DNA of 64,000 bases from Acanthochromis polyacanthus (lineage: Eukaryota; Chordata; Actinopteri; Pomacentridae), in contig NC_067132.1 of assembly GCF_021347895.1 (NCBI RefSeq), positions 2,108,001 through 2,172,000 on the forward strand, given 5' to 3'. The translations under genes and the position numbers were made by a program. A model generated the notes under the pieces. That model was not told the DNA's origin. It made no database searches and saw only the letters and a list, made by a program, of their open reading frames with translations. This document shows, one piece after another, positions 34,065 through 47,559 of this stretch; position 1 is the stretch's first letter, and each line of letters starts with the position of its first letter.

Positions 34065-36200
34065 GACAATTTATCATCTACTTTTGATTCTCGTTGGTAT
34101 TGAGGGTCTCTGAACTTAATTATCTTCTATCCCCCATCCTCACAAAGCATCAACTTTGTGTAATCTCACTCACTGGATGCAGGATGCAGGTATAACCCTG
34201 TCACTGGCCACTCATTTAAGATAGCTTTGTCTTTCCCTTATGCTATCTGTGTGTTCCTGTTTTTCTTCTCTATGGGAAACATCACAAACAACAACCTCTA
34301 GGCAGCAAGCTACCACACTGAAAATTTCAAGTTTTACTGAAGACTGGATTCTACAGTCAGGCAGCCCTGCTAGTTTGTTGGTGGATTATCCATTTTAATC
34401 ACAGTGCTCCTTATTTTAGCCATGTACACAATAACTGTGATTGGTTTAAAGAAATACAGACAAGACAGAGCATCTTCACCCTGTAGCAGAACGACAGTGT
34501 GGCGCAACCAGACCATTATGTACTGGATAATGGGCAGGCTGAGTGAGGCTATGCTTTGTGTAGGAGGCTCCTTCTTCACTGATGTTTGGTGCTTTGAGAA
34601 GTTGTGAGAGTTCAGTCGGGCGTGCCAGTCTGTGTGAGTTTTCTGTTCAACACTGTAAAGCCCAAATACATAATAAAAATAGATTCAACAGATGTTGTGT
34701 AGGAGGACTTTTTCAAAAATATTTTTGTCACTGTCTGAAAAACAAAGATGGACATTACACTTCCTTTATAGCATTTTGACATATTATTAATTGCAGTGTC
34801 TGATGCATCCTCCTCTTTTTCGTTAGTAAATGCGCATTCATGTTCTTGAGTACCTCCGGTGTTATTGTACAGATGTCCATTTAATTTGATTGACTCCCAT
34901 CACTCAGGATGGTCCCTTCTGAGCATTCGAAGGGCTCTTTGATGTCACCATCTGTGTTAATGTGTTCCCATTGCCTGAAGATGGTCACCCTCTCTTGGGT
35001 GTGTTGAGAGTTATGTTCATTACGAGAGAATGTCTGATAAATTCACAAAAGGCAAAAAGCAAAAAGGCATTCTCACTGAATGAGAGAGGATGCTAGCTAT
35101 GCTGCTTTAAATTCTCTCTTGTTCAGCAATCTTTTCCCCTGAAATCTTGACAGGTTTGCTGTCCTTCTTGTAGAGGAGTCAAGCATTGATCACAGCAAGG
35201 ATTTGCCAGATAATGAAGATGAACCAGCAATGTGACTTTTGGAATGAAGAATTTTTATGTGGTTGCAGAGGACTGCAGCAAACCCACACACCCCATCTAT
35301 TTGTTGTGAGAAACCAACAATGTAAGGTCTCTCTACTTCAGTGTAGGTTTTGTTGATTTTGTGGTCTTGATGATTCTGAGAAAAAATACGTGTGAATGAA
35401 AGCCAGCTTACCTGTAACATTCTGTCCTAAATCCGTACAGTCAAGTTAAGTTATACTGTGAGTTAAGAACATGCTTGTCAAGAAACTTTGAAGCCCAGTG
35501 TGTAACTAAAGTAGGTGCACACATAATACATATTTTCATTAAGGCAATTTCTTTGTCTCAGTCTCTTACTGCAACTACAGCCAGTAGCACAATTCAAAAC
35601 CAGTGCTATAATGCTACTCTGACATGAACTAAATTACTTGCCTCAGTATGAGTTTAATGTGTTCATCTGCAAGTTCACAAAATTATGTCCACACATCCTC
35701 TCACTGGGCTCCACCAGTCGGTATTTTACGCAGCCCACATTCCTATTTGGCTTCATTACAATTTTATTTACCTTCACAATGAATTCAAGTTGTGTCATAA
35801 CTCAAATAAACGTACCTACCGTTCAAGATACAGTTTCATTGTATTCCAGTTTCTTATTAAGGTCAACACAGAAAGATGTGAATCCTCACCACTTCAAATA
35901 CACCTCAATGAAACACACATCCACCTCTGATGTTTAGTTTTTGCTTAATTTGGGAGATTAAATAGTAGTCGAATTGCACTATGTGAATCCTTGCTGTTTA
36001 GACATGGTCTACAAACAGTTCTCCATATAACTGCTTTGTTGTATCCTATTCAGAAGCTGCAATGTGAGTAAATTTAACAGGGACTTCTGAACTAAGCAGT
36101 GACTTTCAAAAGAAAATATGATAAGGCAACACTCAGACAAAAAAGATGATTACACTTTCTACTGAAAGACTGGTTGAATGCAGTTTGAGCCACAGTACAC
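34065..36200. other. No gene recognised
   Basis: About 2.1 kb of AT-rich DNA with only short frames (longest about 100 codons at 35638-35937, no motif). No repeat ends or duplications were seen. Confidence 0.45.
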
Positions 36201-36208
36201 AGAGTATA

Positions 36209-37845
<1,637 letters not shown>

Positions 37846-37847
37846 TA

Positions 37848-38531
37848 TACTGTATGTCTGTAGTTTGCCGCTGAACATGTAATGCACAGCTGTAAAGATG
37901 CAGCTAAATAATAAATCGAAGGCTCACAATTTTAAGTCCCTTAAAGATGAAGGGAGCTACAAATTTGGTTGATAATGACCTAACTAAAGTAAGCAGTATA
38001 ACAGCAGTAATTCTGACCATATTTACTTTATCTCTACTATCAGACTTGATCTTTATTTATTTGCTTCATAACAGAATCAACATAGCACGCATACATGAAA
38101 CATAAATGCACGGACACACACAGTGACACACACATACACAAACAAAGAGGCTAATCTACTTAACAGAAACATTTAAGAGCCTTTTAGCTACACATATTAG
38201 CATAATATGTAGATTACAAGTGTGTACAGTAATCTTTGCGCCTTGCAGGCATAGAGCAAGCCTGTGTTTTCTATTGTGCATGAGCATGGAAATGCACTCT
38301 AAGGGCAAAAGGGAGAATTATGAAGAATTTTTATTGGCTTCAAATCTTAACTATATTCATAGTTACATAATCCCTCTTGATACAACAGCCCTCACATGCA
38401 CATAAACATGCCCACACATGCACATACCATCTTTTGAGGGAGAAGATTAAGGATGAGAGAGGTCTGTGTATGTATGTATATATGTATGTATGGGTGTGTC
38501 TGTGTGCCATAGCAAATGTGTGTAGACTTAG

Positions 38532-38603
<72 letters not shown>

Positions 38604-39565
38604 ATCTATGTATCCACTGGCTAATCCTGCACTGAGTGAGGGGGCCTGATATAGGGGAGGGTGTGCGTGCTCCTGCTGATAAAGGCCATCGATCACCAGC
38701 CCCCATCAACAGCCCAACATTCTCACACACTCACTGGGACCACTGAGCTTTAAACCCTCTGTCCTCCCAGTACCTTTTTCGTGTCTCTTGTTTGTTTGTT
38801 TTTGTTTGGTTTTTTTTTGTTACCCTCCCTTCAAAGCTACATGAATGAAACTATAAATGGATTAAAGATGAAAGTCTACAATTTATCTAAAAATCTATTG
38901 TAGAAGTGTAAATAAATTAGGGGGAAAATTAATTTTTTTAAATTCTAAGTAGTACACAATGTACAAAACTCACTTATTGGCACCTGTCTGATGGTGAAAT
39001 GTCGACTCTCTGCAGCACTCTTTGTAGTCCGATATCTGTACATAACATGCACACAAAGATGATTTATTAATATTCAAAAACATTTTTAATTGATACAATG
39101 ATAAATGAAATTAAAATAGTGAATATACCGATAAAAGTTTCCAAATCTATCAAATCATTCATTGTACAATAATTGTAGTAAAAATGAAAATGTTAAAAGA
39201 TGAGCAAGTTAGTTATTAACAAGCAAAGCATCAAACTTATAGAGCTGCTATTTCTGTTGTTGATGTTTTTGACGAAGTGTTAAGCGTACAAGTGATCAAT
39301 TTTTTTTTTTCTGTGGATCCCACAGTTGAGATAAAAACATTGAAAGAAATAGCAAAAGAATGACTGTGGAAACACTGAAAATAAAACCAACTGTTAATAA
39401 CACTATTTCATAATACATCCTGCCTGAACTGTTGAAAGGATTTCGAGACGATCTCACAACCACACACTTGAGCCTGCGAAGAAACACAAATACAAACACA
39501 GGCCTGGTTAGCATCATGATAAAACACTCACATTATGTTGTTCGTTTCACACTAGCACATGCGCA
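37848..39565. other. No gene recognised; contains a TG microsatellite
   Basis: Non-coding DNA. Minor TATG repeats lie at about 38468-38492. Frames across the dinucleotide repeat are artefacts. Confidence 0.45.
38532..38599. repeat. (TG)n microsatellite
   Basis: About 34 uninterrupted TG units. Confidence 0.97.
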
Positions 39566-39905
39566 ACACAATTAAGAAAGCAAGAAATTCCACAAATTAC
39601 CCTTGACAAGGCACACCTGTGAAGTGAAAACCATTTCAGGTGACTACCTCATGAAGCTCATCCAGATAATGCCACGAGTGTGATCAAAGCAATAATCAAA
39701 GCAAGGGGTGGATATTTTGAAGAATTATATATATAAAAAAGCTTGTTTTTGCTTGATTGCACACACTATTTTGTTTACTGTATAATTCCATATGTGTTAA
39801 TTTATAGTTCTGATGCCTTCAGTGAGAATCCACAATGTAAATACTCATGAAAATAAAGAAAAAACATTAAATGAGAAGGTGTGTCCAAACATTTGACTGG
39901 TAGTG
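39566..39905 (+). mobile_element. 3' end of a decayed Tc1 element
   Basis: Ends with GTGTCCAAACATTTGACTGG and TAGTGTA, the terminal repeat of the most common fish Tc1 families (CACTACCAGTCAAA type). Upstream, 'atgccacgagtgtgatcaaagc' and 'aagcaaggggtgga' correspond to the last codons of the transposase in that family. The 5' half is absent. Confidence 0.7.
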
Positions 39906-39907
39906 TA

Positions 39908-40887
39908 ACTTTGTTACAATTGTCTGACACTATGTAAAGCATGTACTAAGGTGGTTTGTGTCTAAATCATAGATGGAAGTATTAGCTCTGTGTAAAGTTA
40001 ACAGGACTTTGCAGCAGTCTGAGTGTGATCCTCTTCTGTAATTTTAAGTCTGAGGGAAATCAAAAGAGAACATGAGCTATTGAAAATATCAAGTAAAGTT
40101 GCCCCCACAATCTAGACTCTCATTTGATTTTTGTTTATTTTTATTATCGATTGTTCACCATAATTGTTGTCTGTATCCCAAATTTTTGTCTGAATTCAAA
40201 AGCAATGACTCTAAGACTGTTAGTCAAGATGTTGATAGGCTCTGGAACTCTGTTATTCAATTATACTCATGTGGACAGTGTTGGTAACATTTTTCCTCAA
40301 TCACCTCTTTAAGCTGAAATCATTCAGATGTATTTAGAGGATGATAAGATGGTGATGTGGAGGAGAGTTGTGCAATAGTAGGTCTAATATGCAGAATAAC
40401 AGAGTTACAATGATATTCAAAGAATAGTGGAGGAACCCCCGAAAAGGCCTGTGGAATCTGAGATGACAAACTCAGATAAGCTCTCTCTCTCCCCCGTTCC
40501 TGGAGGAAAATTGGGACATATGTATTTCTGTGTGTTTTCATTCACAGAAGGATGGAGTCCCCTGCTGAACATTAAACACCGGGAAGGACTTTTTTTTTTC
40601 AAAGACAGTGATTCTCACTTTATGCTATGAATGTTTTGTTTAACCAACTTTCAGGCTAAAACCTCCTTTTCACCCTCTCAGGAATGCCAGCTTTCCTCCA
40701 CCCTCTCAGGAGACATCTCTGCCTTCCACCACAGATCTGATAAGGGAGTCGTAAATTTTACAACCTGCTGGAAGCACAGAGAGAGACACACTCTCTTTGA
40801 CTGAAACAAAGAACATCTTCAAAATTAATATTTCTAAAATTTATTTTGTGTTTTCATGATTACCAAAGTTTTAGTGAGATGATGTTG
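39908..40887. other. No gene recognised
   Basis: Short frames only. No repeats were defined. Confidence 0.45.
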
Positions 40888-41131
40888 TATACTGACAGTC
40901 AATAGAAACTTTGAGGTAGAAATGTAGGCAGAATTCTACTTGTAGGGGGCTTGTAATTATTCATTGTGGATTTACTGATGATCTAGTGCCCTGGTAGTTG
41001 AGATAATGATGAGTTGTCATTTTGTCATGATTCATTGCACATGGGTTGGTCACTTTGCAAAAGTGAACCAAATACACACCAAGCAATACTCAGTGAGTAT
41101 CTGCACAATTTGAGAATGGGTTTTGAAGGCC

Positions 41132-41140
41132 TATATAAAG
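41132..41140 (+). promoter_or_regulatory. TATA box of the mini-transposase gene
   Basis: TATATAAAG in the context 'ggcctatataaaggccc' lies about 42 bases before the ATG at 41182. It is the right sequence and distance for an RNA polymerase II core promoter with a short leader. Confidence 0.6.
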
Positions 41141-41181
41141 GCCCAAAAAAGGCCACCATTGTTAGTCCAGTGAACAGCATC

Positions 41182-41364
41182 ATGCCGCGTCTATCACATG
41201 AACAACATTTCCGGGCACTGGGTATGGTGGAGGCCGGTTTGAGCTACAGTGATGTAGCCAGGCGTATGAGCTGTTCCCAACCCACAATCAGAAGCCTGGT
41301 CCAAAGCATGCGCCGACGGATTGTTGCCTGCATCCAAGCAAATGGAGGCCATACTCGGTATTGA
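41182..41364 (+). CDS. 60-aa helix-turn-helix protein from a deleted Tc1 transposase
   Basis: The frame starts MPRLSHEQHFRALGMVEAGL and continues SYSDVARRMSCSQPTIRSLV, a complete paired-like HTH (residues 4-41), the N-terminal DNA-binding half-domain of Tc1/Tc3-type transposases. Residues 42-60 read QSMRRRIVACIQANGGHTRY, which is the C-terminal tail of the same transposase family. The whole catalytic region with its DDE residues is therefore missing, and the joint is in frame. The start follows a TATA box by a short leader. It could be simple decay that happens to be open, or a DNA-binding repressor of related elements. No frame break is present. Confidence 0.6.
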   Translation: MPRLSHEQHFRALGMVEAGLSYSDVARRMSCSQPTIRSLVQSMRRRIVACIQANGGHTRY

Positions 41365-41567
41365 CTGTTGTGACTTTGTGTTTGGCAGGTGCCGTTTTCT
41401 TTTGTGAAATTCTTTATTTTGAAATCATTCTTGAAACTTTAGATTTTTGTTTCTGTATGCCAATATGCTAAACAAATGATTCATATGAAGAAAATCCAGT
41501 TTCAGGCTTCAAAATAAAAATTATGTTGAAAAATATGGTCTCAAAGTTTTTAATGACTGTCAGTGTA

Positions 41568-43288
41568 CATTATATCCAAAAATGACACTTCTATCCCTTA
41601 CAGAATTCCAGATATCAAAATGTCTGTTTAATTCAATTTCTTCCACAGTCCCACAGTATTCCATTATTAACCTCTGAATTTATTGTCTATTCAGGTTGAA
41701 AAGGGGAAAATGGTGTTTATTCATTACCATATGTATGACATGTTATCATATCTTCACTGTGACATATATTTCTAATGTCTAGAGCACATAAACATATGTA
41801 TGAATTAAATAATTCACATAATATTCACATGTGTTAACCTGCACATTTAGGAACATGTGGTCACGTCTACTTAAATGGATTATGGTGAGAGATAGACAGA
41901 TCGCTTAATCGTTTTAATATCACATATTTTTAATCCACTTTGGACCATCTCTCCTCTCTGCTCCTCTGCTCTCTTGAGAACAAAGAAGGGCTCATATTAC
42001 TAGGAAAGAGTTCGCGCTGAAGCTTCTCTCCGCCCAGGTCCGCCCTGGCCTAATAAGACCCAAGCAGCCTCCACCTTGGACTTTTTCCTTCTCTTACTCT
42101 CTGGGGAACTCCATGCCGGAGTCTCTTCTCTCTTCTCCATTATGTCTCCCTCGGGGATGCTTCAGGCCAAAGCATCTTCCTATTCTTATCTAAAAGACGC
42201 GCTTTTTTCTATCTTCTGATGTTCTCTTTGTTTCAAAGTTTAACTATTTATCTTTCATTTTTGTAATTAAGTTAGACATATTTGCTCACGTTCAACGCTG
42301 AATTTATTTCCTTTATTCGTGATTTCTGACAAAGAACTGATTTAGAACCAGTTCTCAATTTTTCTTAATTTTTGATCACTTTCAACATTCGTTCTTTTAC
42401 GTGGCTAATACCACGAGAGCCATCATCATTTTAATCAAGTGAATGCTATCACCGGACACCGGCTTTTTCAACTGTGAACACTGGAGACCTGCTGGACCAG
42501 ATCTCCTTCAACCGAGCCGAGAGCTCACACGGCAGGACATCAAAGCGTTGCCAAACGACCATACTACACTCCGGAACCAACAAGGTCCAGAGGCGTTGTA
42601 AAGCGTCACCGGCCTGCACAGTCCCAGCCATGATGAGGCTCTGACAGACGGTTCTGGCAGTGAATCCAGCTGAGATTGCTCTGCCTGATCTGGGTGATGT
42701 ATTAACCGCTTGATTAATTAAATCTGCCTGTTTATTCTTTTACAATCGCTCTTAGTCCAAATTACTGTTTATTTAGTCAGGTTAGCTATCTGGCTTCTCC
42801 TCACCATAATCTGGTCTTAATATGCTAATTTGAACTCATAGGATCACACTCATAGGATCTCACCACACACACACACCCACATTCCACAGACACACGCACG
42901 CACACACAGACACCCGCAGTCACGCATGCACACGCACAAACACACACATCACATATGCACTGTATGTAGTTCAACCGTATTGTTTAGTAGCATAGTAAAT
43001 AAATGTTTTTATTTTAGACCAATTTACAGTCTTGTGCGTTTCACTGTGTGAGAACGAGGTCAATTTAACCGAGGATTCTAGCCTTTAAGATATAAGGCTG
43101 ATCAAAATTTATTTCAACAGGAATTTCTTTGATATTCCACATAAATTAATTAATTTTCTTACAAAGTAAGGTGGTGCCCCCTTTCCTAACGAGTGCAAAT
43201 AATCAAATTATCTTATGTAGTAGCCCTACAATAGGGACCAGAGATTTATTGTGTTTGGACAGGTTTGGCGACATCATAGTTTTTTATT
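41568..43288. other. Unresolved region, possibly LTR-like; CA-rich stretch
   Basis: From about 41940 to 43230 the sequence is CT-rich, then includes a GC-richer block around 42440-42680, an imperfect CA repeat (42861-42955), an AATAAA at about 43000, and an end reading TAGTAGCCCTACA. This could be an old retroviral-type LTR, but I found neither a matching start nor a target duplication, and no genes. Frames are short. Confidence 0.25.
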
Positions 43289-43289
43289 T

Positions 43290-43400
43290 GGTAGGGACAG
43301 TGCACATTAGTGAATGCATATTTATACAGTAATGGGTGTAAATATGCCTGATTGTAGCACAATGCTAATTTACATCCGCAGTCCTAAGGTAAAAAGAAAA
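43290..43400 (-). mobile_element. LINE 3' end fragment (minus strand)
   Basis: On the minus strand this reads 'ctaatgtgcactgtcccta' then 'ccaaataaaa', the same style as the 3' end of the LINE at 57292-58427 ('ctggtccctattaaataaac'). Only the 3' untranslated end is present. Confidence 0.5.
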
Positions 43401-43740
43401 AAAAGACATAACAGTGATACATAAAACAATAAGTCACAATAAAAGAACATTTCAAAAAGCAAAAAGTACACAAAGAAAACATAACAGTGAAACATACAAT
43501 AAAACACAGAACAATGAATGACGGGATTACAACAGGACCATGGTAAAATGAGACAGCAGCACCAGCACGGGGATAAAGACAGGTCTTTAGCCTCAGTATT
43601 ATTTGAAACATGTTTGGATGCACATATTAAAGTCAATCAGACAACATGGAAAAATAGACTGACAGATGAAAGCATAACATCATAAAGTCATCCATTGTAA
43701 ACATGGTTATATGATTTTTTTTTAAAAAAGTGTGCTCGAA

Positions 43741-44059
43741 CTGAAAGTTCTACCTTCAAGCTGGCCACAACAAGTCTGACAGAGCCAAGCAGCTGAACAT
43801 CAGCCAGATGACCGTCCACAGAGTCGCGGAGAGGCTCAAGAATGGTGAAGATCTTTCAGTGATCTTCCAAGAATGGTGAAGACCTGAAAGATCTTCACCA
43901 TTCTTTAGCCTCTCCGCGACTCTGTGGACGGTTATCCGGCTGATGTTCAGCACAAAGAAGAGCAGATATCTCAACTCTTTTGACTTCCATCTTGATACAA
44001 CTTCACCGGAGAAAAAAAATTTGTATTAAGGAGACCTGCCTATAAGGTAGAACTTTCAG
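43741..44059. mobile_element. Palindromic Tc1-derived element
   Basis: The outer ends CTGAAAGTTCTACCTT (43741-43756, inverted at 44044-44059) are TIRs. Inside, 43792-43858 and 43884-43951 are inverted copies of each other with few mismatches, leaving a loop of 25 bases. Both arms encode the same Tc1 transposase start, LNISRITVHRVAERLKNGED on the minus-strand arm. The element is thus two head-to-head copies of a transposon's 5' end and would form a hairpin. Flanking TA was not found. Confidence 0.72.
43756..43974 (-). pseudogene. Tc1 transposase N-terminal fragment
   Basis: Minus-strand frame beginning near the ATG of 'atggaagtcaaaagagttg' (about 43993) with a frame change, then an HTH of the Tc1 type (LNISRITVHRVAERLKNG) until the palindrome centre. 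Beyond it the frame runs through the opposite arm and is meaningless. It covers less than one fifth of a transposase. Confidence 0.5.
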
Positions 44060-44099
44060 TTTATTTAATGGAATTTTTCATTCTGACATGTAAACGTCT

Positions 44100-44982
44100 C
44101 TAAAGATCATGAAACCGAGTGTAACAGAACTTTTGCAAAGCCCGGTATACATTACATAAAACTATGATCACCTGTCTAATATTGTATTGTGTCTCCTTTA
44201 TGTTGCTAAAACTCCTCTGACCCAGTGGTTCATGGACAGAGCACCTCTGGGAATGTCCTGTGGCACCGGGATGGTGATAGTGAAGTCTGTGGGTTCTGTG
44301 GGTTGAAGGGTGGGACCTACCTAGATCAGACTGATCCTGGCACATCCCACAGATGCTTTTGAATCTGGGGAGTGTGAAACCCACCTGAACACATTTGTTT
44401 TGTCATGTTCCTGAGCAGTTTTTGTGGTGTGTCTGGGTGCATTGTCCTGCTGAGGGTGACAACTGACGTCAAGGGCTGCTTTTAATAATAATAATGGATT
44501 AGATTTATATAGCACTTTTCTGGGCACTCAAAGCGCTTCACAATGGATACATTATTCATTCACTCGTTCTCACTCTGGTGGTGGTAAACTACATTTGTAG
44601 CCACACCCTGGGGCAGACTGATGGAAGTGTGGCTGCCAATCCACGCCTACAGCCCCTCCGACCACCACCAGTGTGTGAGCAGCACTGGAGGCAAGGCGGG
44701 TAAAGTGTCTTGCCCAAGGACAGAGTGGGAATCGAACTGCCGACCCTTCGATCATTGGATAACCCACTCTACCACCTGAGCTACAGCCGCCCTTTTGCCA
44801 TGTGGGGTGAGGGCTGGTGGATGTTGCTTGACCTGCAATGTTTAGGTAGGTGTTACATGTCAAACATCCACATGAATATCAGCACTCAAGGTTTCCTGGC
44901 AGAACATTGCATTATAACAAGATGATTAATGTTGTTCACCTCACCTGTCTGTGGCAATAATGTTGTGGCTGATCGGTGTAAA
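44100..44982 (-). mobile_element. Decayed Tc1-like element interrupted by a SINE
   Basis: The minus strand around 44400-44470 keeps PQQDNAPRHTTKTAQEHD, the second-Asp block of a Tc1/mariner transposase, followed by the mutated 'SPDSK' region. The right end reads 'taatgttgtggctgatcgg' then TGTA, the terminal repeat I recall for a widespread fish Tc1-like family. The transposase is split and mostly missing. A SINE lies inside at 44484-44795. The left boundary is approximate. Confidence 0.6.
44484..44795 (-). mobile_element. tRNA-derived SINE, copy 3 (best preserved)
   Basis: On the minus strand it opens GGGCGGCTGTAGCTCAGGTG (A box in TAGCTCAGGTGG). It has a B box GTTCGATTCCC about 45 bases on, then a body. 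It finishes GCGCTTTGAGTGCCC, AGAAAAGTGCTATATAAAT and an ATT repeat. The tail matches L2-type 3' ends, suggesting that L2 machinery moves it. Both promoter boxes look usable. Confidence 0.8.
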
Positions 44983-45096
44983 TGTGATGTTGATGAAAAG
45001 GAAGTTGCTGCGTTGTCGGGAAGACATTGTTAAGGGTCAGCAGCAGCTCTCAGGCTGACAAGCCCCATAGAATGTTGTCCTAAAATAGAGAGAAGG

Positions 45097-45651
45097 TAGC
45101 CTAGCCACGCTACACCCATGTTTCTGACGGTACAAGGGTCTAGGCATGCTCGACAGGGAGGGAGGCGGGCTAAAAGGTTGTCTATCAAATCACTCTGCAA
45201 CAATTGGGTAGGTATACAACCAATCAGCGCAACGAATAGGCTCCTAGAGCGCCGGAAATCAGAGGATGCAGTAGTTCGGTGAAGCCTTATTTATACAGTC
45301 AATGGGTGAAGCTCAAGTATATTAAAGACATGTTAACAGAAAGATTATTCAGAGTCGGTGCTAATGGAGCTCAACGACTGTTGTCGTTTTTGTTGTCGAC
45401 CCTGGCAGAGAATTAAATTCGTTGCCGTGTGTTGTCCAGCGCGGCTAGGCTAGTTGTTTCTGGTTGTTTCTGTCAGAATCGTCGCGCCTCTGTCGTCACT
45501 TAGTTACGCCCGCCTTCTGACTCTACACTTCATGGTGATTCATCCGGCCAGTTTTAGGAGAATCCAGCCTCGAGCCTTATGGAGGGTAACTAGACCCACC
45601 CTGGCAGAGAATTAAATTCGTTGCCGTGGGTTGTCTAGCGCGGCTAGGCTA
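45097..45651. mobile_element. MITE with 9-bp TSD (Mutator-like), 555 bp
   Basis: The left end TAGCCTAGCCACGCTA and the reverse complement of the right end TAGCCTAGCCGCGCTA differ at one base. The 9-bp sequence GAGAGAAGG directly flanks both (45088-45096, 45652-45660). A 9-bp TSD is typical of Mutator-like elements. The right terminal ~55 bases also occur inside the element at about 45403-45458 ('ttcgttgccgtg' and 'gcgcggctaggcta'), showing an internal terminal duplication. No transposase frame is present. Confidence 0.85.
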
Positions 45652-45660
45652 GAGAGAAGG

Positions 45661-47195
45661 TTGAGCACTGCCGAATTTTCAAGTGTTGGAGTGAATGTAA
45701 AGTTGATACATTTTTGAAGACCACCGGTCCAAGCCTTTCCTCAAGGTTCTGGAATGCTTTAGCTGGACGTCGTCAACACTTCACTAATGCAGAAGGAGTT
45801 GGCCGTGAAATTCTGGACAATGACAGTCTGAAGATGAAGAGATTTTCTGACTTGTAGATGATTTCTAGGAACTTGAAATGACATTGGTGTGTGTTTGATT
45901 TTAAAATACAATACAAGGACTGAATAGTCCTCTCTTTTGTATGGCTTCACTTGAGTGAGTCAACCAGGCAGGTTGTCTGAGATGCAGTGAACGTTGAACA
46001 CAGAAAGGCGGCTATATGGATCAAATTCATAATGTCGTAGCAGACTGTAGACACCAAAAGAAAGTAAAGAATGTGTGCTCACCAGACAGTTGAACTTGTG
46101 GGTTGATGTAGTTATTTAACAGGCTGAAGGCCTTCAATAAGAAAAAAATGCACGTATGTTGAACCTGGGAATAATTCTAGAAAGACTCGATTTTTTACGT
46201 GTGGGTATTTTGGAGCTTTTTTATCCTTTTTTAAAACTGAAAACAAATTCATTTTCCTACACCTCCCAAAGTCTGTCCCGGTCAGTTTTGACCTCACTTT
46301 CTTCGCTATTTATCTCTGTTTTTCTACGTGAATTGAAACCCATGTTCACTTCCAATTTGTGCATTAGAAGGCCAAATGCAACTGGAAAGACAACAAAGAA
46401 AAATAGTTGTTCTTAGATAGATGTATAGGCTGGAGAATAGTTCTGTCAGACAATTAAGTCATGACAGCAAAAGCAGGCAACCAAGCTATCAATATCCATT
46501 ACTGATGAAATCCTATGGAGCACATATGGTACCCTGCCAAAAGGATGACAAATTGTCAATTAAAACTGTCTACAAATCCCAATCATGTCAGTGTGTTTTA
46601 GCTGTACTGACAACACAATCACAAGGTTATCCCCACAAGTTTTCTCAATGAGGGCTAAAGATACAACCATTCCCATGGCACTTTTATGTCTTTTTTTCTG
46701 TTAAATCATCACATAAACAAATGAGTAAATGTGTCTGCCTGGCACGTTCTCTGTCCAACATGCAAATCATTTCGCAAGCAATCTGTCTTAAAGTAGGCCA
46801 ACTATTGGAGACATGATCCATTTACTTTTATCTGGTGGTGATTGAGTGGAGCATTTGTTCCTTGTCTGGGTTCTTTCATATTACTTCATTGGTGACACAC
46901 AAACCTGGCACACTCCTTAATGGGATCTCATCCATAATGTTGAATGAGGGAGACAATCATTTCATGTGAAGAGATTAAAAAATATGATCTCTAACAAGGG
47001 CCCCTGCTGTCCAGGCTGACTGCCTAGGCTCGAATAAATGGATGGGCCTCCAGACGTGGATACCACTGAATGTATAAAATCATCAGCCTGAAAGTCAATC
47101 ATGTTTTTTTCTTTTTTTAAAAGACTTTTGCTCATTATTTTCTCATGCCTAGACCACCTGCCTAAAATGCTGCTAAAACTCCTCTGACCTCCAAA
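45661..47195. other. No gene recognised
   Basis: Frames of up to about 86 codons (46156-46416) without motifs. No repeat ends were defined. Confidence 0.45.
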
Positions 47196-47199
47196 ATTT

Positions 47200-47490
47200 T
47201 GGAACACCCCAGTTTTTCCATTTTTTAAAAAAACTTAAAATTCAAGTAGTTCAAGTCCAATGAATAGCTTGAAATGGTATAAAGGTAAGTGCTGAACTGT
47301 CAGGGATAAAACAAAACAAAAAAAGCAAAAAAAAAAATGTATATTTCACAATTATACAAAAAGTCCTTTTTCAGGTAACATGAAATGGGTAACAAATTAA
47401 AACTGTTCAGCAACAATGGAGGTTGATTCAGCCTTGAAAGTTGGTGCTTCCAAATCCTACAGGTGTCCCAACTTTTCTAAATTCCTTTCC
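47200..47490. mobile_element. Possible small MITE
   Basis: 'aaaattttggaacacc' at the left and the inverted 'ggtgtcccaactttt' at the right could be diverged Tc1-type TIRs enclosing an A-rich interior. The match is short and a TA duplication is not clear. Confidence 0.3.
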
Positions 47491-47559
47491 ACCCCCTCTG
47501 TCTACATAGAATATATCCTTTAAGGCTTTAAGAAGCCTTGAGAAGAACTTCCAGTTTTC

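Larger units (their letters stand above)
40890..41565 (+). mobile_element. Internally deleted Tc1-family element encoding a mini-protein
   Basis: The left end TACTGACAGTCAATAGAAAC and the reverse complement of the right end CACTGACAGTCATTAAAAAC are inverted repeats, continuing through 'tttgag'. TA lies outside both (40888-40889, 41566-41567). The interior holds a TATA box and a 60-codon frame, so the element is about 1 kb shorter than a complete relative. Confidence 0.8.

Noticed and set aside
38340..38730. Frames rich in Thr-His or Cys-Val
   Set aside because: They simply translate the (TG)n microsatellite.
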